A stretch of DNA of 64,000 nt from Nereocystis luetkeana (Eukaryota; Sar; Phaeophyceae; Laminariales; Laminariaceae), in assembly GCA_031213475.1 (NCBI GenBank), contig JARUPZ010000004.1, positions 1,289,501 to 1,353,500 on the forward strand, in the 5' to 3' direction. Position numbers and translations under genes: made by a program. The first letter of the stretch is position 1. Each line of letters begins with the position of its first letter. Positions 22,094 through 34,900 of the stretch are shown here, one piece after another. Below the pieces are notes generated by a model, which was given only the letters and a program-made list of their open reading frames with translations, searched no databases and had not been told where the DNA came from.

Positions 22094-22774
22094 CAGAGGA
22101 TTACATAGGATGGCATGTTTCACAAAAAAACAAGATAGACAAGTTACAGTAGACGGAGCGTGGTGGGTGTATTTTTGCCGCGGGATCGGAATCACTAGAG
22201 AGAAAGATTATCCCGTCACGCAATCGATATCGTTGCACACGAGGCAACAGCGTTCTTTTTATGGTATGCTGCAAGCTTGTGAGTTGTTCCTTGACGGCCG
22301 CGATCCTCCTGGCTCGTGCCTGGGGTGGGCATCCAATAATGGCACATCTTAGCTTTTCGCCTCTATCTCGCGGTGTTGTATTCGGGTGTGCTTGAGACTT
22401 ATTGCGTCTAACTTGTTGCGTTGAGGCTCACCCTTGAGAGAACCCTGAGGTGGTCAGCACCTGTTGCTGCTCCTTCCTTACGTTTTCGAACAGAGGCGCA
22501 GGGCAATCTGGCATCCGCCCAGCGCTAGGAAATCAGGGGTTTTAATAGTATGTTCCCCGCTAACGTAAAGCCGCATAACTTTGTATGAATACTCTGGATC
22601 TACGTAGAGACGTAGAGACCAAAGAGGTGAAGAACAAGAACATAAGAGCAACCTCGAGGCATCGCAGCCTGCAGCCGGTCTTGCTCTTGCTACTACACAG
22701 CAGAGAGTGCATATAAGGGGGTAGGGTACAGGTCACCTGATCTCAAGGGCCCACTTCCTTTCCATCGCGTAGTG
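22094..22774. promoter_or_regulatory. Divergent intergenic region between THOC2 and HIBADH
   Basis: This 681 bp stretch separates the two start codons and must hold the promoters of both genes, possibly with 5' UTR introns. A TATA-like ATATAAGG lies at 22711-22718, about 60 bp before the HIBADH ATG, so it would leave a very short 5' UTR. No transposon copy is recognised here, unlike almost every other stretch of this length. Confidence 0.5.
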
Positions 22775-22973
22775 ATGTTGCGAAGACAGAGCCGTTTGGT
22801 GCGCGAGGTAGCCTTTCGTTCAGCTTGGCGGCGAGGCCGATCGCAATCTGATTGTTCAACATACCACAGCAACAGGAGCGCCGACCACCTTCTCAACAAT
22901 CTATGCAGTGGTGGCCGCGGGCTATCAGGCCGGACGAGTGGCCCGGTGGGCTTCGTCGGATTGGGCAATATGG
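22775..22973 (+). CDS. HIBADH: HIBADH exon 1: presequence and start of NAD-binding fold
   Basis: The ATG at 22775 is followed by a basic presequence and then GPVGFVGLGNMG. Donor ATGG|GTGAGC splits the glycine codon of the GxGxxG motif. The frame remains open past the donor, which is why the exon end rests on the match to exon 2. Confidence 0.9.
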
Positions 22974-25900
22974 GTGAGCTCTTGTGTCGGATCTGCGTGG
23001 CGTTACGCCTTCACGGCGGAGGTGCGCCACTGCTGTATCTCACGTATTTACCAGGTATCACATCACCATCGACGATCTTCAAGCAGGATCCCTCTCCTGC
23101 TATTTGGTGCATCTGCTGCTGCTCTGCGCTGGTGGTGCTGTGTGCTTTGTGCTGTTGTGCTGTGCTGTGTTGTGGTCTCGTGTTGTGTTGCTTGTGTTGT
23201 ATCAGGTAGTCCATGGTGCGACGAGTGAGTGTATTCTGGGTGTCTTTGTTTTCGCTTTGAACTTGATTCTAGTTTGGCTTCTGGCTCGCCGATTTGTACA
23301 CCTCGATCGGCCTGCCCCGTCGTTGGGGTGGGCCGAGGAAGCCCGCCAGGATCTGCAACGGTCGAGCGACAGCCACACGGACATCGAGCCTCGGGCTGGG
23401 TAGAGAGGGAATCTTGCGCGGTCTGGCTGGTGACCTGCTCACTTTGAGGCCCGCGTAGGGTGGTGGCGATGCTTATTCCTCTTTACCCCGACGACGCCAA
23501 GGAGCTCATACCTGAGGTAGCGCAGGCACAGGTAGGTGCATCACCACAGCAGATAGCGCTTCATGGCAGCCTGGGGAGTTTAGAGGCTGGCCACCGCGTG
23601 GGTACGCATGCGCGACAGGAAGGGTGGAAGTGTCGACGTTGGTTGGGACGGCTGCACCTTGTCAATGGAAACCAAGGCGCGTTCTGGGCTAACCAACAGA
23701 AAACCTAATTCGAGATGAGAGAGAAGAAAGAAACTCGATTTCCCTCTCTTTCAACGCATTCTATTATAGAATGTGTATGTCGTGACGACTGTCGTATCCG
23801 GTACGATGACCTGGCGTTGCATTTGTCTTGTCTACTCTTCTTACTGCATAACAGCAGTGTAGTACCAGGTATCTCTGTGTCGTAGTTTTGTGACCACATG
23901 ACTTATATCCCTCTAGAACTGAAGAATAGGCACGACACTGGTTACGCAGGATGTCGACGGGTAGGAATAACTTTAACCCCTGTTTATAACTGAACTCCCA
24001 TTGCAGAGACGAAACACTTGGAATTATATTCAATTCTAGGTACATGTACAGCCCTTGTGTTTGGAGTCGAGACCGCTCTGTGGTCCACTGCAGCAAATAC
24101 AGCGGGGAAGTGGTATCGAGGGGTCCTTGAAGCAGCCGAACGGTTCATGGCGAGGTGGCACGAGGACGAAGCACGGGTGAGCAGGCAGCGCCGCGCATCC
24201 GCCGTGGGTGGTGCCCAAGGGAATGGGGGAAGGGGAGGCAACAGGAGGAGTGGCAGGAAACCCGACCAATGGAATGGGGCAAGGGGAGGCAACAGGAGGA
24301 GTAGAAGGGAAACCACGTTGAACGAAAGTAGGAAGGAGACGGCGGACAGAGTAGCAAGGTACCAGGCCGACTTGTAAGTTGAACGTGTCTAAGCTACTGG
24401 TGCCGCCAACTGGTGCAGCTGCTTCGAACGTGGTCTTCGTTTATCTCCCTTTTTTTTCGCGCTTGATCTCCTTGATTTTCTATTAATAGTACGGGGGACC
24501 ATAGTTAATAGGACCAAATATTGTTAGTAAAAATGGTTAAATATATAGGTTTTTATGTATACCATAGGTCCTCTTAACTATGGTCCCCCGTAATAGTTGT
24601 TTCTTCAGCTTTCTTTCTTCTTGCCCTTTATGAACGGAGCCTTGTGGCGTGGGTGGGCGACGAGCCTGCTTTGCTTGTTTCGAATTGCCAGACGCATAAT
24701 CTGCGGGGGTGGGGCATAGTTGACGAACGCAGGACGGAGACGGTAGACAAGGTAGCAAGGCACCAGGCCGACTATTAATAGCAGGGAGAACCTGGCTATG
24801 CTACTCGTACCACAAATTGGTGCGGCCACCTGGCGGATGCTTTGTGCTTCGGTTTGCCTGTTATTTCCCTTGGTTCTTTTGTCTTACTCTTACTCTGTTT
24901 ATATGCAATGGTGCTGTTTCTTTAGCTCGTTCTTTTCAAGAGTATGCCACATCTCCTGCGGGGAGGCCCCTTCGATTTGTTTTCTCTGTTTTTTGTTTTT
25001 TTCTTCTGTTTTCTCTCTTTCATAGAATGCGTATGCCGTGCCTGTCCTATCCAGTATGATGTATGCAGTACCATAACACATGGCATCGCATTAGCTCGTT
25101 CTTTTCAAGAGTATGCCACATCTCCTGCGGGGAGGCCCCTTCAATTTTTCTTTTTTTTCTTTTGTTTTCTCCCTTTCATAGAATGCGTATGCCGTGCCTG
25201 TCGTATCCAGTATCATGTATGCAGTACCATAACACATGGCATTGCATTGTCTACTGCTTACTGCATAACAATGTAGTTCTCTGTGGCGCAGTTTTTGACC
25301 ACATAGCTTGGCTCTGTCTAGGATTGAGGAATCGGCACGGACACTGGTTGAGCTGGATGTCGACGGGTAGAACGAACGGTTTAACCCTTTAGGACTGCAG
25401 TCCCGTTTTGGGGACAGCCCACCCTAATTCGAAGTAGTTTGCCCCCATGTGAGAGCCATCCCACGGTAGGGGTGCACCAGAAGTTCCTGAGCCCCACATT
25501 AGGAGCTCGATATCTCACCCGATACAAAACCGGGAAGAAATTCGTTCGTGCCACCCGACCGGTACTGGTATGCGCTAGTCCTAAAACGAGTATACGCGCA
25601 ACTTTTTCATCCTAACTGGTAGTTCCTCACTTAAGGAACTCAATCGGTCAGGAACCTTCGGCCCAAAACGTGCAACCCCTACCGTGGGGTGACTCCAGAA
25701 CGGGACTGCAGTTCTAAAAGGGTTAATGTGAAGCACACACACACTTGTTTTCTTTTCCTTCTTTTTTTTTTTTTTTTTTCTTTTGATTTTTTTTGTTCCT
25801 TTCGTTTTTCTCTTCATAGAATGTGTATATCGTGTCTGTCGTGTCCAGTGCGATGACATGGCATTGCATTGTCTACTCTGTTTACTGCATAACAATGCAC

Positions 25901-28900
25901 AACAGTAGCATCTCTGTAGAATAGTTTTGTCACCACACAACTTGTATCCCTCTATTAATAGTACGGGGGACCATAGTAAATATGACCAACTGGACGCACG
26001 AAAGATTGTCTATTTACCTATTTTCACTAACAATATTTGGTCCTATAGTCCCCCGTAAATAGGATTGAAGAATCGGCACGGACGCTGGTTGTGCTGGATG
26101 TCGACGGGTAGAAAGAACGTAAAGAACGCACACAGAGAGTAGATTGCACGAACATAGAAAGATAAAAAGGGTTCAACAGCAGCTCAACAGGTACTGCAAA
26201 CTGCAAGTCTAGGTATACCGCTACGAATACTGATGCTGCACTTGATCGCAACGACCGATACCTGGTTGAAAAGTACCAGGTACGTACCTGTACACACGAG
26301 TGCTCGTGCGTACTGCTTACAAATTCAAATCTACCAGGCACCAGGTACCGGGTGTATATAGCAGTTGGGCTTGCTCGCTATATACCTGACCCATTAGACT
26401 AGACTACTGTAGATTACACCCCAACGTTGAGCCAAGGGGCTCGATGGCGCTAGCAACTGTTGCAATATATTATCGGACAGCGCGCACAGCGCAAAACTGC
26501 ACTTCAAAAGCGTCTACCAGGTATCATACTTGGTACCTGGTACAGCAGTATCATGTGAAACGTATCCCGAGCTAAACATCACCACAGCAGTGGATACTAC
26601 AGTACGTAGTACCTGGTACTGACGTATTGCTGTACATAGGTGCACCGCTTGTCGCTTGTGGCCTTACTGGCAGCCGTACTATCTTACGTATCACCGATTC
26701 TATGTAACAACTGCGAACAGCGTGCACTTCAACCGCCGTGTTTGCCATCATGGTCTCGCGATCCTGGGCATTTCGGCCCCGCCTTGCCCCATGGGCAAAG
26801 AGTACCAGGTCGTAGAGAGTACAGAGGGTGACACAACCAGCGGAGCGCAATATGTCTCATGCGGCGCCGAGTCTTGGCCGTCGCGTGCTGAGCGTTGCCG
26901 ACGAGATCCCGAGGCGGTCCCGAGTCCCGAGCCACATGAAGCCATCATTGCTGCTTGCTTCTGTTTTAAATAGAAAGACAGGCATCCTATTGACCGATTC
27001 CAATTCTACCTACCCCTTGGCCAGATCCATGCCAGGGGCTGTTTTTTTTCCAGACGGTTGGTATCGAAATGGGATGATTTGATTATTTTAGCCATAGAGC
27101 CAACATCGGTGGTGGTATCCATCCCAAAATGAACGGGGCCCCAATTGGCCGATTACAAGGTTCTAGAAGGCGCGGGACGATTTTCTGGGGATGGTTTGTT
27201 GGTGTCCCCGGGGTAGGGGTTTCAAGGGGCATAGGAGCCGTCTTTATTCGGGATATAGTCCGTTTGTGTCCCCTTTGTGGGGAATCCGTCATTTCAGCAG
27301 GTGCTTTTCCTCCGGGCATGGTCCGTTTGTGTCCGGCAAATATTCTACGTCACGGGACTGCTTTTGCGGGCTTTAATTGCGCGCCGCGCAGTGTATATAA
27401 AACCCCTGTTCTGGCACGCACTGGAACAACGTATAGTTGTTCCCATTGACTAGAGCCAACTTTTATGAGAATCCTCGGCAGACATCGATCGACTAAACCA
27501 ACGACACCGTCATGAAATCTGAACGTAATGCGCTGGTTAAGGTGTCCGACCCACCGTAGTGTCACAGTGCTCACACCTCGGTCGGTGGTATGTGGCGTGG
27601 GCCGGCCAGGCGTCTTATCAAACATTTTGGCGCTGGTCTGCAAAAGGCAAACGACAAAAAATATCGACCCCTGTCCGATCGACGGCAAGAAATAGACCAT
27701 TTTTCAGGCTTGACGTCGATTGACAAACCCAACGATTACGTCACGAACTCTGAAGGAAGCGCGCTGGTTAGAGGCTCCGATCCACACTGGTATCACAGCT
27801 CTCACACTTCGGTCGGTGACCTCTGGTGTGGGTGGGCCAGGCGTCTACTAAAAACATATTTGGCAGCTGGTGTGTAGAAAACAGACGACAAACACTCTCG
27901 ATTCCTCTCCGTTGGCACAAAACAGAACGTTTTGAAGGTTCTGATGGAGAGAGTAGGACGCCGCGGCCAACCTATCGCCCCCTGGACCACGGGTTCCAAT
28001 GATACCTCCGAGGCCATCATTTTCATTCATTGGCCTTGCCCGGTACGAAGCTCGTTGACCGTGGGTGGATTATATGTCGAGATCGAAGGTCAATCGTCGC
28101 TTGACTGCGAGCGTGCGAGCTGCGATCTGTGTCTTTCTTCATCTTGTTAGTGTGCGGCGCGATTTCGCATGGTTCCCGTTAATACAGCTATTTTATTGGA
28201 AGATGGCTCCCGTCGTTCGCGTTATTTCAGCCATGTGAGTGGAAGGAAGATAGCTGGCGTCAACTGCCCCGTGTTATTTTACACTTGCCTTTGTGCCCCC
28301 TGGTTGGGGTTTCCGTTAATTCAGGGGGCGTTTCTTCTTCGCGGATTAACCTGGTGTGTCCGCTGTATGGGAGTTCTATAATTTCCTTAGATTTTCTATT
28401 CCGGATATGGTCCATTTGTGTCTGCTGGTTGGGTTTCCGTTGATTCCGTAGGCATTTTTCCCCTAGCGATGGGCCGTTCGTGTCTCCTGTTTGGGGGTTT
28501 CCATTTTTCGGTGGTTTGTTTCAGTCCGGGGAGGTTCGTTGGTGTCCCCTGGTCGGGGTTTCCGTTTGTTCGGTACCCGTTTTTTTTCGGGAACGTAATA
28601 TCCCCCCCCCGAAATGCGTAACGTGGCACACCGGAAATTCAAATCAACTCATTGAAGCTGTCATCCATATGCAAGTCTGCCTCACAAGTTATCCTTAGTA
28701 GGATGCAGCTCACCCTTCATGCGACTCGCTAAACACCTCACGGTGCTTCGCGCTTTCAGCAAGCAATGTCTGCCTGGTCAGTGAAAACCCGACATGCTCC
28801 GTCCCGGCATTGCAGGGATACGAGGGTTTATGGTGTTACGCGTACGGCCATGCATGATATCGAGTACATCTCTCCTATCGAGTACACCACCCCCCCATCG

Positions 28901-31900
28901 GGCACGATTTGTTCTGCCAATAGTAGTAGCAGTATTACGGGGGACTATAGTTAATAGGACCTGTGGTATACATAAAACTTATATATTTAACCATTTTTAC
29001 TAACAATATTTGGTGCTAATAACTATGGCCCCCCGTAATAGTAGTATGGTGTAACTAGTAGCAGGAGTTTTGAAGTACAGGACTAGTAGCAACAGTATAC
29101 CAGGTAAGTATCATTAGTAGTGGTAGCAGTAGTAGTGCTATTAATAGTGTAACAGAAGCGGTGACGACGTAGTATACAAAGCGGCAGTAGCGGCATGTCC
29201 GTTTTTTAATTATTTTGTTCATCATCACTTTTACTTTCCAGCCTAACTCGTAGGAAGATCTACCCTCAGCGGTCTTCTGGACAAGCCGTGGTAACAGGTG
29301 TCGTCCCTTCTTCCCCCCGGTACGTGCCATTTATTTTTTGTCGCGCATAGGGTTCATTCAGTATTCCCACTGCTCGTCGATTTTCATCGAATGTAGCTAA
29401 CTCACGCTCTTGCGCTTTCCGCTAATCATTTTGTTCATGCAAGAAAAAGTCCCTACGAGCATGCACTCGGTGAGACTTGAACCTACGAAATCGATTTTGA
29501 TAGGCACGCGGACCACCTATTACGGGGGGCCATAGTTAATAGGACCAAATATTGTTAGTAAAAAGGGTTAAACATATACCAGGTAGGTTTTTATGTATAC
29601 CATAGTCCTATTAACTATGTTCCCCCGTAATACCAAGCCACCGGGGGACGCCGACGTTGTGGTTTGGTGTATACTAGAAATCTAAAGCATAATAATATTA
29701 GTGTACTTTCCCCGTGGCGTAGTACATTGTTACTGCGCCTTTCATACCATGCAAACATTGCTACTGCTACCATTGTATCAGTACACCACAGTACACTATT
29801 AATATTGTTGGGTACTATGACGGCAGCTCATAGTAAATAGGACCTACGGTGAACACAAAATCCTTTATGTTCCCAATTTTTTACTATTAATAACAACATT
29901 TGGTCCTGTTTATTATGGCCCCCCGTAGCGCCAACAATCCTACTCTGTCACACCAACCCACACCACAAACACTATATTACTGTACGCCACACCTCACGCC
30001 TTATAGATATACCACAACAATGGGCAACGCAGGGATATAAGCGCTACGGGCGGAGCCGGGGCCGCACCGCTCGCAATGCATGCTGGCGAGCTGAGCTTCG
30101 CCACAACGAGTGCTCGGTAAACTGTTGTACTGCTGAACGTACGTGCGTACACCGATTGTGCCCATGCTATTGTACGCTACAACGCGCGTTCGTCCCGACA
30201 TGACGTAGATGTTCGCACACCTGCGCTGCTGCCTGCTCGTGACACCGCGCAGGTTCTGGCATGGCGACTAGCTTGGTGAGAGCCGGACACGACGTCATGC
30301 TTTTCGATGGTGAGTTAGGCCCTTGTGTAATGGAGAATACACACTACACACGCTGCTGTTCTGCTCTATGCACGAGTGCTATTTTTGATTCGGCTATATT
30401 TTGTCCCCGAGGTATTCTTCCGCTCCAGGTTCTGAAGCCTGTACTACTGTGACCACGGACTCAATAGTTTGGACATGGGTTAATGTGGAAACAACAACAA
30501 CGAGTACTGCTGCTGTACCAGTGCGCTACCGGCTCTCTGATGAGTCACGTCATGAGCTCTGACAAAAGGCGCGCCCCAAGCTCTCCTAAGGCGTGGCTCA
30601 TTTAGAAAAAGCCCCACGAGAAACTCAGTCCGATATTTCCGGGAATATTCCAGACTCGGGAGCGGTCATGCCAGAGTTAGTATGGAGCACGCCCTTTCTC
30701 AACTATTACGGGGGACCATAGTAAGTAAGACCAAATATTGTTCATAAAAATAGCGAAGTATATAGGTTTTTGTGTGTACCGTGGGTCCTATTTAATATGG
30801 CCCCCCGTAATAAACAGTATATTTAGCCTGACCTTTCAGGGCAAAAGCTGCAGTCCCGTTTTTGGGTACATAACACTTTTGATTTGAGTGGTTTGTCACC
30901 AAAGCGGGACTGTAGCCCTAAACCTGAACCCCGGTTTCTTATGAGAGGGCCGGTAGTGCACGCCCATAAAAATGCCTTATACAGGTATTCATAACGCGCA
31001 ACATAGCTCCTACTAGTAGCCGATTTTTCGAGTGCAAGCGGGACGCACAGACTACAATTGCGCCTTTAGAACGACCTCGTCGATACGTTTCCGTAGACGC
31101 ATCGCTCGGCGTTTGCGCTCTCCTCGTTGTCGAGAAAATTAGCTCGGGAGTTCGTGCGAGGGGGTGTGCTACCTTATCACCCTAGGGTGATACGGCTAGT
31201 ACCAAGGATAGCAGTTACGGCGTGGTACGGGTAGTTGCAGTACCCGTAACAGAGTCACCCTTGACGTAGGTGAAACATCTGCCTTAATTGTATATGCCCC
31301 CCTATCCCCCACATGAAAACGCCCATATGAAAACGCCTCCTATCTCACAGGAAATCCTTACCCAAAGAGTCGCACGTACTGCAACGCAGCGCGCAACGAG
31401 AAGCGGTGTGGCTGAAGGTGGGCCTGTCCTCATGAGATCGCCTTTACCGCCCCTCACTGTGACGGCACCTGCACTCTGCCGAGTGTTGCAAACCATGAAA
31501 AAGCCGCTGTATCCTTGGAAACCGTATTACGACTGGACGTTAGTAAACTCTACGCACAATTGAAGGTTAGCAAGCCGCATCTACAGTGATCGGAATCCAT
31601 CGAGACCCCCCAGACGCTGTCATCAATACGCAAGAAATTTCACTTTACAAGCGGCTCTTGGTAGGATGCAGCTCAACCTTCATGCGACTCGCCGAACACC
31701 TCACGGCGCTTCGTGCTTGGTGCAAGCGGTGAAAACCCGACGTGCTCTGCCCCGGCGTTGTAGGGATGCAAGGGTCTATGGTCATACGACTATGACCATG
31801 CATGACATGAGTAACCCCCCCCCCCCCCCCCCCCCCGTTCCTCCCTCTCCTCTCACCCACCCCAATCTGTCTAGCCGACCGATCGAAGGCCACTAAGCTG

Positions 31901-34900
31901 GCCACTGAAACCGGTGCCAGCTTGGCCTCCTCCCTCCAAGAACTCGCGCAGAAGAGCTCCTCCATCATCACCATGCTGCCGAACACCCCTAATGTTGAAG
32001 CCGTTTACCTTGGAAACCCCTCCTGCTCCCGGCCGGGGAATTCAACGGATGCATCACCGTCCCGTGAGGAGACCGTTCGGGATACCGTTCAGGAGACCGT
32101 TCAGGGAACCGCTCAGGGAGGCGGTGTTAATAAGGGGGGTGGGAGAGGAGAGGGTATTTTGGACTGGGTCCGACCAGGAAGTCTTGTGATTGACAGCAGC
32201 ACGATTGATCCGCTTGCTTCTCGGAGGGTCAACGCCATCGCCAAGAAAAAGGTGAGTAAGTGAGGGATAAATACATCGTATGCGGTTATTTCTTTCTTTA
32301 TTTCCCCTCCGTTTGGTTTGTTGGCCCTTCTTTTCACGCTTCTCCCTGGTCGTAGCTCAGATCCGGGGTCACAAAGAAAGCAGACTCTTTCTTCTCCCTC
32401 CTCCCCACTACGGCTCTTGCCTTGGAAGGCATTTTTATCCCGAGAAGACTTCCGCCCTTTCTTCCCTCCTCTACTCGCGTCAACTAAATATACTATATAT
32501 ACTCTGTTATATTCTATAGTGCTTTGATCGGGGGAGGGGTGGGTGGGTGCGGTGGGGGGCGCCAGGGGTGGAGGGGGGGCGAGAAGGGAGAGGGGAAAAG
32601 CGGAGGGGGGCAGGGGGGAGGAGGGGGTAGGGCGGGGGTGGCGTACTCATTTTGTTGCTTGCCTTAGTCATTTGACCGTTGACCACGCATCCCTCTCGAG
32701 ACGGAGCACTTACCCCTAGTAGAGACACCTCCGACACTTGGGCGCAGGTTGTTTGCATATATTACGTAGACACCTTTTGCTGATCTTAGCTCCTTCCTGT
32801 TTCGCCGCCTGCCACCATCTATCTCCTAGGATAGCGATCGTTTTCTCGCTCCCATCTAGTGTACCAAACTCCTCCATGTCGTGTTCGTCTATTTCCCTCG
32901 TCTCCTCTTCCAATACACCCCGTTCCTCCTTGTACATTTCACGTTCTCTTACTCTGTGAGTTGGGGAGGGGGGGGGGGGGGGGGTCGGAAACGGAGAGGG
33001 GAGGGGAGGGCGGGTTGATGGGTTCGTCGAGGGCGACAGTGATCCAGTAGTCGTATTTTCGTTGTAGATCAGCTATCGCCAGGGGAGTGGAAGACTTGAG
33101 GCTACCCCTACTGCTTGCCCAACGTTCGCTTCTGATGATATGAAGTAGAGCCAGTTTATCCCATACATCCATATGACATGAACACGGTGTGTACGTGTGG
33201 TTATGTATATCGTGGTGATAAAACACGTGTCATGTCCTCACATGATCTGTAAACACGTCGCCACATCGCCTCCTAGTAACAGTTTCATAAGCAGCGTTAT
33301 TAGTGGACGCGGCCAAGAAAATAGACATACGAACAAAAAAACTCGTGCAATGTTAGCACAGGACCTGTTTTTTTAGGAGTGGTGAGCTACTACAGAGCAG
33401 AAAAAGCCTTTGGGTTTCGATCACCACATGGCATTGGTTACTTCAGTTTTTTCGTTATCTCTTTGGGAGCCGAGGTACAGCGTCCTTAAAAATGAGAACT
33501 GCGGTAAATATCACCCGTGTATGAGACAAGTGTGCAGCAGCAGAAGCACCATTTCCCGACGTTTCATTTCGGACCCATCTCATATTACCCCAGCAGCCGG
33601 GGCTGGGTCATGTGCCCAATCCTGTAATCGTCGTTTACGTTCGACAGTTTTTTCCCTCTGGAGTCTCAAAGGGGTTCGTTTAGTATACGGTGGGTGATAC
33701 TGTCCAATTGTGCACCACCCGGCCCGACCCACTCGTGTCCACTTCCAGGGGATTACTATGCTTGACGCTCCAGTCAGCGGCGGAGTTCCCGGCGCTGAAA
33801 ACGCCACTCTTACGTTCATCGTAGGCGGGACTGAGGAGGGGATGGATCGTGCTCGCCCCCTTTTAATGTCTATGGGGGCTCAGGCTGTACATTGCGGGGA
33901 GGCCGGCACCGGATGTGTTGCGAAGGTAAGGTTTGTCGTACATTAAGGTATACTGGTAGGCTGGAGTGAGGAGGGGATGGTTACTGTCGTCCCCTATTAT
34001 ATGATCATGGTCGCTCAGGTTGTGTGTCGTTGGGGGGGGGGGGGGGGGGGGTACTCGATAGGAGAGATGTGCTCGATCTCGCGCATGGCCATAGTCGTAT
34101 GGGGGGGGTCGGAAATCGTGTATTGGCGGGGCTGGGGAGGGGATAGATCGAGGTCGTCCCCTCTCGATGCCCAAGGAGATTGTCGGGATGCCGGCACCGG
34201 GTGTACTGCGAAAGGAAGATTCCTCGTAGGCGGGACTGCGAAGGGGATAGATCGCGGTCGTCTCCTCTTGATGGCCATGGGGATGATTCGTTGTGAGGAG
34301 GCCGGGACGCGGTGTGTTGCGACGGTAACGTTCGCGGTAGGCGGGACTGAGGAGGGGATGGGTTACGACCTTCCCCTCTTTATGGCCATGGTGGTTCAGG
34401 TTGGGTGTTGTGGGGAGGCCGGCACCGGGCATGTTGTTAACGTGGTATCTATCGTATATAGGCGGGGCTGAGGAGGGGGTATATCACGGTCGCCCCCTTC
34501 TAGCGGGATTGAGTAGGTGGTGCATCGCAGTCGTCCCCTCTTTATGGTCATGGGGACTCAGATTGTGCGTTGTAGGGAGGCCGGCACCGGGTGTGCTGCG
34601 AAGCAAAGGCTCATCATATATAGGCGGGGCTAGGGGGGGCATGAATCGCTGTAGTCCCTCTCCACATGCATGCGGGCCTGGGTTGTGCATTGTGGGGAGG
34701 CCGGCATTGGGTGTAGTGCGGAGGTGATGCTCATCGTGGGCGAGGTTGAGGAGGGGATGGATCGCGATCGTCCCCTCTTTTTGACCGCTGGGGCTCAGGT
34801 TGTGTGTTGTAGCGAGGCTGGGACCGAGTGAAATAGTAAAGATTAGGTCGTGAAGCGTTGGCGACGACGTAGATACCTATGAATACCTGGTATTGTTTGC

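Noticed and set aside
29430..29520. Functional tRNA gene
   Set aside because: A B-box-like sequence is present, but the cloverleaf is not complete and a MITE splits it; treated as SINE-like.
33977..34471. Read-through of HIBADH exon 4 copies as one coding exon
   Set aside because: The true donor at 33925 joins cleanly to exon 5, and the copies would repeat the catalytic block; kept as a repeat array with a note.
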